The notes beneath the pieces were generated by a model. That model saw nothing but the letters and a program-made list of their open reading frames with translations, was not told the DNA's origin and searched no databases. From Sesamum alatum (lineage: Eukaryota; Streptophyta; Magnoliopsida; Lamiales; Pedaliaceae), in assembly GCA_034509735.1 (NCBI GenBank), contig JACGWO010000001.1:12168854-12232853 (forward strand): DNA of 64,000 nt, in the 5' to 3' direction. Positions 10,786-22,698 of this stretch are shown one piece after another. The position numbers and the translations under genes are program-made. Positions within the stretch are counted from its first letter, which is position 1, and each line of letters starts with the position of its first letter.

Positions 10786-13330
10786 CACGACATCTGCACT
10801 TTTGTTGTCCAAAGAGTACGATGTAAGGATCCCATTACCTTCAATGATAGTGACTCAATAGGGGTAGAAGCTCCCCAGGACGATCCATTAGTAATCGCCA
10901 TTGAAGTAGCTAATTTCTATGTAAAGAAAGTCTTGGTAGATAGTGGGAGTTCAGTTGATTTCATTCTCTTAAATGCTTTGCGAAGGATGGAGCTTGGTCA
11001 TATGACTTTGAAGCCTGTGCGGACTCCGTTAACGGATTTTGGAGGGTCGGAGGTAATGTCGTTAGGAACCATTGATTTGCCTACGACCCTGGGTTTCGAG
11101 TGCAAACAAAGAACCATCATGCTCAAATACTTACTTGTAGATGTTCCTTTTGCGTATAATATAATATTGGGTCGGCCAGGTCTAAATTATTTCCAAGTTG
11201 TGATATCAACATACCACCAAAAGTTGAAATTCCCTACCAGTCATGGGGTAGGAGTTGTCCATAGAGATCAGAAAGTGGCCAAGCAGTATTATAATTTGAC
11301 AGTAGTGAAAACTGGGTCAACACCGGTGCCTAAACCCACTTGCGATGAAAGGTCGGAACGTGGGGAGAGATAGATGCCCGTGGAATACAAAGAGATAGAA
11401 TTCTACCTGGGTGATGCATCTAAGGTCACGAGAATTGGGTCGCAAATGTCAGGGGAAGATGAACACGAGATGGTAAACTTCCTGAGAGAGAAGGCGGACA
11501 TGTTCGTTTGGGAACCAGAAGACTTACAAGGGATAAGTTTGGAAGTAATTTTCCATAGGTTAAACGTCGATGAGTCGGCATAATTGGTCCAACAAAGAAA
11601 AAGAAATTTCGGCCACGAGAGGAACACTATCATTGCTACTGAAGTTGGGAAGTTACTAAGAGCTGGATACATAGCATAGGTACAGTACACAAATTGGTTG
11701 GCCAACGCAGTGGTTGTACCCAAGGGAAGGGGAAAGTGGCGCATGTGTACAAATTTTACCGATCTAAATAGGGCATGTCCAAGGACCCTTACCCCATACC
11801 TAGAATTGATATATTAGTTGACTCCACCTTAGGCTACGCGTTGCTAAGTATGATGGACGCTTTTCAGGGTTATCATCAAATAGCTATGGCTGAAAAAGAC
11901 CAAGTGAAAACATCCTTTGTGACAGAGAAGGGGATTTATTGTTATAAGGTCATGTCATCCGAGCTGAAGAATGCGGGGGCTACTTACCAAAGGTGGTAAA
12001 CAAGATGTTCGAGGGGTTAACAGGAAAATCGATGGAGTTCTATGTCGACGACATGGTAGTGAAGAGTGAAAGGGAGGACGAGCACCTTGGGCACTTAACA
12101 GAATGCTTCGAAATAGTGAGAAAATATGGGGTGAAGCTTAATCTGATGAAATGCACCTTCGGTGTCAAAGGAGGGAAATTTCTTGGATACCTGGTCACTG
12201 AGAGAGGCATTGAGGTAAACCCGGAAAAAGTGAAGGCCATAACTGAAATGAAGTCCCGAAGTCGGTGAAAGAAGTACAACAACTCACAGAAGGATTGCCT
12301 TGTTAGGTTGTTTTCTGTCAAAATCGACGGATAAGAGTTTACCCTTCTTCTGAATATTGCGGAAGGTGAAGAATTTTGAATGGACCTCAGAGTGTGAGGA
12401 AGCTTTTCAAGGCCTAAAGTCGCATATCAGAAGCCCGCCAATACTAGTCAAGCCTGTACCGGGGAAACATTGATACTTTACTTGGTCGTCTCTGAGTTTG
12501 CAATATGTGTCGTACTGACCAAAGAGGCAGAGGGGCAACGCAAACCCGTGTAGTATGTCAGTAAAGTTTTACAGGGTGCAGAGCGACAGTACTTAAAAAT
12601 TGAGAAGTTCGTGTTAGCATTGGTGATGGCAGCAAGGAAGCTATGGCCCTATTTTCAGTCCCATCAGGTGGAGGTTATGACCAACCAGCCATTAAAGGCA
12701 GTTTTAGCCAAACCAGACGTATCAAGTCGCCTTGCCAAGTGGGCAGTCAAATTAGGAGAATTTGCCATTGAATTCAAACTGAGTGAAGCCTTGAAAGCAC
12801 AAGTATTAGTAGATTTCGTAGCAGAGTCGAGCAAGCAGGAACAGGTTATGACCTTAGACAAGGGGCAATGGACAATGCACGTTGATGGTCATCTATGTCG
12901 GGAATTGGCAGAGCGGGCATATGGATCAGAGGACCAAAGGGAGAGGAACATGAATTCGCAATTCGACTCAACTTCCAAGTGACAAACAACGAGGCAGAGT
13001 ATGAGGCTTTAGTGAAGGCTCGATATGCTTAAGGCATTGGGTGCTAAGGAAGTGTGGTTCCTAACAGATTCACAATTGATGGCTAATCAATACACCGGAG
13101 TTTACGAAGTGAAAGATCAAAGGATGAAGGAGTACTTGGGAAAGGTCAAGACGAGAGCGACTGAGTTCGAAAACTTTGAACTACAATAAGTCCCTAGGTC
13201 GGAAAATGAAAGAGCAAATGCGTTGGCAAAGTTCACTAACATGATTGTAGGAAACACTAGTAGGAAGATAACCTTCGCAGTAAAAACAAAGGCAACCAGA
13301 GAGCCGAGAATGAGGTTGTAATGGTCGACG
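10786..13330 (+). pseudogene. pol: protease, reverse transcriptase and RNase H (Tat-type)
   Basis: The protease active site reads VDSGSSVDFI at about 10936, followed by PFAYNIILGRPGLN. RT follows with NWLANAVVVPKG, ACPKDPYPIPRID, MMDAFQGYHQI and the catalytic YVDDMVV at about 12040. RNase H follows (KLWPYFQSHQVEVMTNQPL and ANALAKF). Stops or shifts break the frame at about 11371, 11582, 11680, 11770, 11998 (a one-base loss before VNKMF-like sequence), 12268 and 13190. Some stops are transitions and others are not. The domain order and the absence of a chromodomain fit the Tat lineage. Confidence 0.87.
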
Positions 13331-13340
13331 GACGCAAAGA

Positions 13341-14563
13341 TTGGAAACAAGAGATAAGAAAATACCTAGAGCAGGGGCTGTGCGACCTGGATGGGACGAC
13401 AAAGTAAAATTTCTTAGAAGGGTCGGGAGGTTCACCATGGTTCGAGGAGAAGTATACAAAAAAACTTTCGAGGGACCAATGTTGCGATGCCTGGACAAGG
13501 AAAAAGCACACTATATCATGATGGAAATACATGAAAACAGTTGTGCAAATCATTCAGGAGGAATATCGTGGGCTAATAAAATACTAAGGCAAGGGTATTT
13601 TTGGCCGACCCTAAAAGAATACGCAAAGAATTCGCCAGAAAGTGCGAACAATGCCAAAGGTATGCGAATCTGATCCATACTCCGGCCGCTAACATGGAGG
13701 TGATAAAAACAGCATATGATTTTGACGCATGGGGAATTGACATAGTAGGCCCATTTCTTCAAGGGAAAGGTCAAAAGAAATTCCTTATTGTAGTGTGGAA
13801 TATTTCAGTAAATGGGTAGAGGCGGAAGCCGTGGCAAAGATTACTGAAACGAGGTCATGAAATTCTTGTGAAAAAATATATTATGCAGATTTGGAGTCCC
13901 ACGAGTCTTGATCTCCAACAATGGAACCTAATTTCAAGGACGAAAAGTGATGGATTGGTGTAAAGAAATGAAGATCCAGCAAAACTTCATGTCAGTTGGC
14001 AATACTCGAGCTAATGGTCAAACAGAAGTATTAAATAGGACCATCCCCCAGAACTTGAAAGCTAGGCTCGACGGAGTAAAAGCCGCCTGGATCGAGGAAT
14101 TACCAGGGGTCCTATGGGCCTACAAAACGACGCCGAAAACCACAACAGGGAAACCCCCATTTGCCCTTGTATACGGCTCGGAAGCAGTCACCCCGGCAGA
14201 GATAGGAGCCATGACGTTGAGGGTCCAGGAGTACAGCCGAGAAGAAAACAAAAAAGAATGGGCATTTGATTTGGAATCCATAAAAGAAGTCAGGGACGCG
14301 GCTGACATCAAAATGTTACAGTTCAAAAATGCCATGATGAGGGCATATAACAAGAAGGTTAAGGTAGGTCTTTTCAGGTGGGGGATTTGGTACTGAAAAA
14401 GGCGGAAGAATCCAAGCACGTAGGGAAACTGGATGCCAATCGGGAGGGACCGTACAAAATCGTCAAAGTCTGTAACGGAAGAGCGTACAGATTGCAAACA
14501 CTTGGCGGAGATGACTTACCTCGACCCTGGAACATTTGCAACTTGAAGAAATTTTATGCATAG
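13341..14563 (+). pseudogene. Integrase (Tat-type), broken
   Basis: The zinc-binding HHCC domain (HENSCANHSGG, later CEQCQRYANLIHTPA) is followed by the core (WGIDIVGPFLQG for the first Asp, then ANGQTEVLNRTI just before the catalytic Glu region) and a C-terminal domain ending GPYKIVKVCNGRAYRLQ and a TAG at 14561. Frameshifts near 13670, 13800 and 14380 split it. The integrase would insert element cDNA into the genome. No chromodomain follows. Confidence 0.87.
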
Positions 14564-14759
14564 CTAGCAGAGTCGCGGAAACTCATATCCGCCCAAGATC
14601 ACTTTTTGTAATACTTTTTGGAACATGGCGGAAAACCATGGCCCACGTCTGTCATTTAAAGGGCATTACTGATGTATGAATATTTTGTAGGAAATTAGTA
14701 CTAGTTTAATTTGCAAAGACACCAAAGAAAACCACATCAAGAAGGTCTATTTCAATTAC

Positions 14760-14974
14760 TCAAAAAGCCTCTTAAGGCAAAACCTCAACGTCATAAAAGT
14801 CAACAATCAAAAAGCCTCCTAAGACAAATGTCTTCGCCAAGGTCTACAATCAAAAAGCCTCTTAAGGCAAAACCTCGACGTTGTAAAAGTCGACAATTAA
14901 AAAGCCTCTTAAGGCAAAACCTCAACATCGTAAAGGTCGACAATCAAAAAGCCTCCTAAGGCAGACGCCAACAT
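14760..14974 (+). repeat. ~47-bp tandem repeat, first segment
   Basis: About four to five units of the pattern AAAAAGCCTCTTAAGGC plus CGTCAACATCACCAAGGTCGACAATC-like words lie just after integrase. The array resumes at 24932 and again at 26447, so two later insertions split one original array. Such repeats are common in the long 3' untranslated part of Tat-type elements. Confidence 0.85.
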
Positions 14975-17737
14975 TAAGACACCCTCTACGTAACTACACT
15001 GTATTATCACTAATTATACCCCTTTTTAATTATAACTTGCCTTATAAGAGATTTCATTTAAAATGAATATAATTGACCTTATTAAACATGTAACATATAT
15101 ATATATATATATGATAATGATAGATGTTGTCAAAAGTTTATATCTACTACGCCACATGTATACTCATGTACAAACTCCAGAACATGAAAGTTTCAGGCTA
15201 TAACAAAATCTAAAATGCAAACCCGACAAAAGACTAGATGTTTAATAATCATATAGACAGAACCCTCGACTTCAGATGTCACGGCTGACCCACCTATTCA
15301 GATCCATTTCACGACTTCAAATTTAACGTAGCTAATCACCATGATCTATCTCCTGAAAGATATTGGCAAGGGATGAGCTGCCTACTCAATAAGTATAGCT
15401 AATTAACTTATACATATACACGCACATACATAATAAAACGAGTATCATGCAATACAACAAATATAAGAAATGCCATATACCAACAATCATATATCAAATA
15501 CACATAATACTCGACTTTATTGTTTATTTTCTTAGGGCCCTGCTTACCCATGCTGGAGTGCATCACTCAATGGTCTATGCCGGTTATCATCCCCTCTACC
15601 ATAATATCTCTTTTTTTTCTCGGTACCACACAACACACAGCTCGTATGATACCCCATCATCACTGATACCACACAGCACACAGCTCGTATGATATCCCAT
15701 CATTCATCATATCACACAGCACACAGCTTGTATGATATGTTACATCATCTCCCTCGATCAATGACAGCACACAGCTCGTCATTAATCATATCACCATAAG
15801 TCATTAAAGTATGCCCCCCAGTTAGGTAAGTCATTACTTATCTCAATTCATAATATTCTCCTCACTCATTGTCATTCAACAATCAAATCCCCATCGGTAA
15901 CTTCAATATTAAATTTCATTTAAGAATCACATATAGTACACACAATTACCCATCTAACTTCCATGCACCATAATCACATATAATCACTTAATGACAACTT
16001 CACAGTACAACAAGTAATCCAGACAAATTGCCAACAAGTCATAATTTCGTATACAACACAAGAAAATATTTCCATATATATAAACACATATATATAAATT
16101 CAATTAACTATACTTACCTCCAACTCAAAAGATCTCGTTAATAGGAGAAACTGCTCAGCCCTCTACTCTATCTTCATGTCCTATAGTAGGATATAATATA
16201 TATTATTAATATATCAAAACTATTGTAAATTTTGAATACAATCACTAATTAATATTTCATTTATATAGAAATTCAATCCTCCGTTCCTTTTTCGTCTAAA
16301 TATTAGACGCTATAAACTCCCCCGGTATATATCTAATTTATCTATTAACTCATAAAAGCTTATTCTATCAAACCCCTCATGTTTTTATAATTATTGTCCT
16401 TTATACCATCCGTAAATGAAATTACTACAAATATCTCATATTTCTTTTTAATAATTATAATATTTCTCAAATACAATTCCCAATATCTCTCAAATATAAT
16501 TCCCTACTATTCCTATTAATTTCTGTTAATTCTTCACTGTAATAACAATTATTTAAACACTAATATATATAATTATGTATTATTTAATAAACCCGATCAA
16601 TTTGAATAGTCCATTATAACAACTACTAAATCTAGTAGGTTATATAATTTTAAGTTATTAGCTATAACATTCCAGTTCAATTAAATATATACTCAAACAC
16701 TAATTTATATAAATACTCAAATTCAATATATTTTTTGATTAAATAGTAAACTGAATAGTACAAATGATATTTAATAAGTGCACTAATTAAAAAATATTAA
16801 TATAATAATTAATTGATAATTTACAATAAAATTACACTAACATGTTTCTCGTCTGAAGGTGTGCACCTTTTAGTGTGTGCAATGTGTGTTTTTATGTTTA
16901 AGAGTGTGTTTTGTTTTCTTAAATATTAAGTTAGTATTTTATATATTTTAATATATGAGGTTTTATTTGGTAGGAAGCCACATGCTGCACTGAAATCAGT
17001 TTTATTATATATATATATATATAGGATTAATTACATTTAGACCCCCTCTGAAAATACATAATTACACTTTTCCCCAAAGAAGTTTTTAAATTACATTTAC
17101 ACCCCCTCTAAAAATTCTTTGTTTACACCTGACCTCCATTCATTAAAGTTTGGGCGGAAAATGTTCATTTCAAAAAAAATAATTACATAAATTTTCAATT
17201 TTATCTCTCATTTAACATTCTCGTGCAATAATTTTGTACTTATAAGGAAAAAATATAATAATATTGGCCTCACTCCATACATATACGTTACACTTATCCT
17301 CTTATAAGTACAAAAATATACATGAGAATGTTAAATGATGGGAAAAAATTGAAAATTTGTGTAATTATTTTTGTTGACGTGAACATTTTTCGTCCAAACT
17401 CTAACGGATGGGGGTCAGGTGTAAACAGAGAATTTTCGGAGGGAGTGTAAGTGTAATTTCAAAAATTTTTTGGGGGAAAGTGTAATTATACATTCTCAGA
17501 GGGGGTGTAAGTGTAATTAACACTATATATATATTATTTTATTAAAATTGCCATTTGATCCCCCAACTTATATTTATATATAATTTGACCACAAATATTT
17601 AATAAGGTTTCAATTTAGTCCCTTCAAGTTTTAATATATTTATAATTTCAACCTATAACTTATAATTAAATTTATATTTCTTTAATAATGACTAATTAGC
17701 CCCTCAGTTATGGAAAAAAAATTCTATGGACGTCACA
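14975..17737 (-). repeat. 3' LTR of the nested gypsy element, carrying a MITE
   Basis: It is 2763 bp long and collinear with the right LTR except for the 499-bp MITE at 17024-17522 and small indels. It contains short repeats of CACAGCTCGTATGATA (15650-15780). Confidence 0.92.
17024..17522. mobile_element. Foldback MITE inside the 3' LTR
   Basis: The arms are inverted copies: GGATTAATTACATTTAGACC at the start mirrors GTAAGTGTAATTAACAC at the end, with CCCCCTCTGAAAAT and CTCAGAGGGGG inside. The other LTR (near 24705-24725) has only an AT run at this place, an empty site. A relative of almost the same size (497 bp) lies at 54745-55241. Confidence 0.88.
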
Positions 17738-17750
17738 ATTCTCCCCTCCT
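17738..17750 (-). other. Polypurine tract of the nested gypsy element
   Basis: The - strand reads AGGAGGGGAGAAT and then the LTR start TGTGACG, the standard junction of chromodomain gypsy elements. Confidence 0.85.
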
Positions 17751-17789
17751 AATAAAAATTTCGTCCTCGAAATTTAACTAACTTACCCG

Positions 17790-20700
17790 TCTCCAGTAAT
17801 AAATAGGGGTACTTTTCTCTCATATGCTCCTCAACCTCCCAAGTGGCTTCTCTTGGGGAGTGATGACTTCACCTCACCTTTACCATAGGGATCTCCTTAT
17901 TTCTCAATTTTCTTACGTTTCTGTCCAAAGTTTCTATTGGCTCTTCCACATATGTCAACTCCTCGGAAATCTCTATCTCCGGTTCACGGATAACATGGCT
18001 AGGATCTGATCGATATCATCATAGCATCGAAACATGAAACACATCGTGTATCTGTGACAACTCTGTTGGCAATACTAGTCGATACGCTAGTGGTCCGATT
18101 CTTTCAATAATTTCATATGGTCCAATATACCTCGGACTCAACTTTCATTGCTTGCCAAATTTCAATATTACCTTCCATGGAGATACTTTCAGGAAGACCT
18201 TCTCACCAATTTCATATTCCATCTCCCTTCGGTGTTTGTCAACATAACTTTTCTGACGATCTTGGGCTGCTTTCAAACATTTCTTAACTATCTGTACCTT
18301 CTCCATCGTCTGTTGTACTAGTTCCGGGCCTTCTAGTTGTCGTAATCCCTCAACATCCCAACACACTGGACTTCGACATTTTCTTCCATATAAAGCTTCA
18401 TATGGGGCCATACCGATGCTAGAGTGAAAATTGTTGTTATATGCAAACTCCATCAATGGTAAGTGATCATCCCAATTACCCTTAAACTCCATTGTACACG
18501 CCCTCATCATATCCTCCAAAGTCTGAATTGTTCTTTCGGACTGTCCATCTGTCTGAGGATGAAATGTAGTACTGAAATGCAATTTCGTGCCTAACGCCCT
18601 TTGTAAGCTTCTCCAAAAACGTGAGGTGAATCGAGGATCTTTATCTGACATAATAGATATAGGCACACCATGTAGTCTTACGATTTCGAAAACGTATAAC
18701 TCGGCTAACTTATCCAAAGAATCACTTTAGCGTACAGACAATAAATGAGCTGATTTCGTCAGTCTATCCACAATTACCCAAATAGCGTCATGCTTTCTGA
18801 GCGTACGAGGCAACCCAACGACAAAATCCATAGTGATCTTTTCCCACTTCCATTCTGGTATAGATAAAGGTTGAAGTTTACCCGCTGGCGCCTGATGTTC
18901 TGCCTTTACTTGTTGACACGTCATACATTTACCCACAAATTCTGACACATCTTTCTTCATTGTCTGCCACCAATAATATAGTCTTAAGTCTCGATACATT
19001 TTCACGGTACCAGGATGCATTGCATATGGTGCATTGTGAGATTCCCGCAAAATCTCTTCCCATAATCCATCCACATCAGGTACACAAACCCGTCCTCCAT
19101 TTACTATCACTCCATCAGCCTGTACTGAAAAATTTGGTTTCTTACCTTGTTTCATCCTCTCCAGCATTCGTAATAAGAAAGGATCTCGAGTCTGCGCTTC
19201 TCTAATTGTATCCACAAGGTTCGGCTTAAGCTGCAAAAATGCCAACAAACCTGTTATCTGATCAACCTCCAATTTCGTATTCAGAGATCTCATTTCCAAT
19301 AGCAAGGTCATATTATGATCCTCAACTAGCTAAAGTGCTTGAACTCTTTCTACTTAATACATCCGCTACCACATTTGCCTTCCCTGGATGATAATCAATG
19401 GTGCAATCATAATCCTTTAACAGTTCTATCCACCTTCTTTGTCGCAAATTCAACTCCTTTTAAGTCAGAATATATTTCAAAACTCTTGTGGTCAGTAAAG
19501 ATCTGAAATTTTTCGCCATATAGATAGTGCCTCCAGATCTTCAATGCATGTACAATTGCTGCTAACTCCAAGTCATGCGTGGGATAATTCAACTCATGAG
19601 TCCTCAGCTGACGAGATGCATAAGCAATTACCTTCCCGTTTTGCATCAATACACACCCTCAAACCTTGTTTCGATGCATCCGTGTATACAACGTATCCAC
19701 CACTGCCAGACGGTAAAACCAAAATCGGAGTCGATGTCAATCTTTTCTTTAGCTCATCAAAACTCTGCTGACATTGTTCAATCCAATGGAATGGTGCCTC
19801 TTTCCTTAATAGCTTCGTCAAAGGACCTGTAATTATGGAAAAGCCCTCGACAAAACGCCTGTAATACCCAGCTAATCCCAAAAAAATTCGAACTTCAGTC
19901 GTATTCTTCGGTACTCTCCATTCCATAACAACCTTCACTTTTGCAGGGTCAGGCATAACCCCATCACCTGATATCACATGCCCTAGGAAAACCACCTGAT
20001 TTACCCAAAATTCACACTTGCTTAGCTTAGCATACAACTCTTTTTCCTTCAAAATCTGCAACACTATTCCCAAATGTTGTTCATGCTCTTCCCTATTTCT
20101 CGAATACACCAAGATGTCATCTATAAAGACTATCACAAACTGATCCAAGTACTCTTGGAATGTACGATTCATTAATGTCATGAACGCTGTCGGTGCATCT
20201 GTTAACCCAAATGGCATCACCAGGAACTCATAGTGACCATAACGAGTACGAAAAGTTATTTTTGGTATATCTTTCTCTGCTATCCTCAACTGCCAATACC
20301 CAGACCTCAAATCAATCTTTGAAAATATAGTGGCTCCCTTCAACTAGTCTAATAAATCATCGATTCTCGGTAACGGATACTTATTCTTCACTGTCACCCT
20401 ATTCAGTTGGCGGTAATCGATACACAACCTCATACTACCGTCTTTCTTTTTCACAAATAACACTGGTGCTCCCCACGGTGAAGTACTTGGTCTGATAAAC
20501 CCTTTCTCCAGCAATTCTTCTATTTGCTTTTTAAGCTCTTGTAATTCTACTGGGGTCATTCTATACGGTGCAATAGAAATTGGGGCAACTCCTGGGAGAG
20601 TTTCTATAGTAAAGTCCACTTCCCTATGCGGTGGCAAACCTGGTAAGTCATTAGGGAACACTTCAGGAAAATCTCTCACTACCAGGATTTTTTCCAGTGT

Positions 20701-21215
20701 GGGACTAATCTTTTTGGTGTCTATCACATGGGCTAAATATGCCTCACACCCTTCTAACATTAATCTTCTCGCCTCAATAGCTGATATTACACAAACTGGC
20801 ACTACTTGTCGATCCCCCACAAATACTACTTTTAGCTTGCCAGAAGATTCAATCATCACTTCCTTCTTATAACAGTCAACCACTGCCTTATGTTGCGCTA
20901 ACCAATCCATCCCCAAGATTACATCAAACTCCTTTAGATCCATCACTAACAGATCTACAGGTAAGTTTACGTCACCAATCCTCACTAAACTCCCCTTTCT
21001 AACATTATTCACTATTACACCTCCTCCCATAGGCAAATGAACCATCAAATTATATCCCAGAGGGCTATTCTCACCAGGTATTTTAGATACAAATTCTGAA
21101 TATATATATATATATATATGAATGCGTAGAGCCAGGGTCAATTAAAACATATGCCTCAATATCAAATAATAAGATCGTACCTGATATCACGTCATTTGAG
21201 GCTGGAGCTTCTTCC
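17790..21215 (-). pseudogene. pol of the nested gypsy element: protease to chromodomain, broken
   Basis: On the - strand the protease active site LIDPGSTHS (about 21160) is followed by a (TA)n run that shifts the frame into SEFVSK. Further on are [11 protein letters not shown] ([39 protein letters not shown]), RNase H ([29 protein letters not shown]) and integrase (TCQQVKAEHQAPAG, ITMDFVVGLPR, HPQTDGQSERTIQTLED). At the end is HDVFHVSML followed by SHHSPREATWEVEEHM, the C-terminal chromodomain that in this group steers integration toward chromatin marks. Stops sit at 20346 (CAG to TAG), about 18150, 18050 (two adjacent CGA to TGA) and 17870 (TGG to TGA), plus frameshifts. Confidence 0.9.
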
Positions 21216-21387
21216 CTTGTCATATTATATATTCTTGCTTGAGTTTGTCTCTGAGTTGCTTGTGCTCCCGGTCCCCTCGTACTCCACCAATAGTATGGCT
21301 ACCATCTCTATTATCAGTGCCTCTGCCCCTGCCTCTGCCTCTACCTCTCTTAGCTCCACGAGCACTGCTCCCTATACTGCTTTGACT

Positions 21388-22612
21388 CTAAGCCCCACTG
21401 GCTGAACCTCCACTCATACCTGCAGAACTGGTAGTCCGGCTAGGACAATCTCTAGACATGTGTCCTCTACCCCCGCAGTTATAGCAAATCTTAGGTATAG
21501 CACCAGGTCCCCAACATGTTCCCAGATGTCGTCTTCCACAAGTAGGACAACTCGGTATAAAGGGTAGCCCCCTGCCATAACTCTGTCCAGCTCCTCTACC
21601 TGATCTAATAGAAGGCAAACTAGATGAAATGCGTTCTACTGATCCCCTGTTAAAGCCCGCTGATCCACCAAATCTCGATCCATTACCTCCTCGAAAAGCG
21701 GAATCACCACGTGCGAAACTTCCACCCTCTGCTGAAAATGAACGGCCGGTGCCCCTCTTGGTTAGTCTACTGGACTCCCCTATTGTATATGTTGACTTTC
21801 TTTTCTCTTCTCCTTTCTTTTTCTCTTCAGTCACTGCCTCTTCCATCCTAACTGCTAACTCAACGAGAGTTTTAAAGTCCCTTCCTAATCTCAGGTCATA
21901 ACCCTTGTTCAAATCTCTAACATCGGTCCTCCTGTGTCGCTACTGCTTTCGGTGCGTACTTGGCTAATGCGGCAAAACGAATCTCATACTCTGCCACTGT
22001 CTGATCATCCCCTTGTATTAAGTTTAGAAGCTTCATCTTCTTCTTGTCTTGGTACATCTTAGGTCTGTATTTATCATCAAACTCTTTCTGAAATTTGGCC
22101 CAAGTTATCTCTCGTAGCTCATATGCCCTCTTTACTGACCTCCACCAAATCAACGCATTCCCCGTGAACAAGGAAACAACATACTTAAGTCGATTTTCTG
22201 GAGTACAGTTCACCATGTTCATCACATCTTCGATCTTTTCCCACCATTTTTCAGCAATCTCTGGGTCTGGGGTACCCTCAAATTCCGTAGCTCCCATCTT
22301 TCTAATCCTCTCATAATTACGGTCAACTGTAGGAACCGCTTGTGCTGGTACTGGGGCTGGTACATGTGCCTGTGCAAGAAACTGTGCTTGGGCCTGGGCC
22401 TGGGCCTACAAGGCCATCTGGAGGATCTGTGCATACTCTGGTGGTAACCCTATCGCTGGAGCACCACCAGGAGGAATTGGAACATCAACACCAACACCCT
22501 CTCGACCTACCCCAACTCCACCTGCACTTGCAGGTGCAATGGAACCCTCTACGGACTCCACTGAATCTTCTCTACTAGCTACTGGGTCAGCACGTTCACC
22601 TTGAGAAGCCAT
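21388..22612 (-). pseudogene. gag of the nested gypsy element, broken
   Basis: The - strand frame starts ATG at 22612. It has a Gly/Val/Pro-rich N-terminus (VGVGREGVGVDVPIPPGG), a capsid core (EFEGTPDPEIAEKWWEKIED, ALIWWRSVKR, YRPKMYQDKK) and one zinc knuckle, CYNCGGRGHMSRDC, at about 21480. A TAG at about 22407 replaces an expected CAG in a run of AQAQ, and a frameshift near 21915 separates the capsid from the knuckle part. It would form the RNA-packaging shell. Confidence 0.9.
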
Positions 22613-22677
22613 CCTACATTAAGCATTTTAATCATTAAACACATCCCATAGTCAACTTATCATCCTAGAAACGTAGA

Positions 22678-22693
22678 CCTGCTCTGATATCCA
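22678..22693 (-). other. Primer-binding site of the nested gypsy element
   Basis: On the - strand TGGATATCAGAGCAGG follows the 5' LTR end after a 5-base gap. It resembles the initiator-Met tRNA complement TGGTATCAGAGC with a two-base insertion, so it may no longer prime efficiently. Confidence 0.65.
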
Positions 22694-22698
22694 CCCAA

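Noticed and set aside
15640..15790. Regularly spaced CACAGCTCGTATGATA words that look array-like
   Set aside because: They are short internal repeats of a retrotransposon LTR and appear again in its partner LTR near 23360-23500. Not a CRISPR array.
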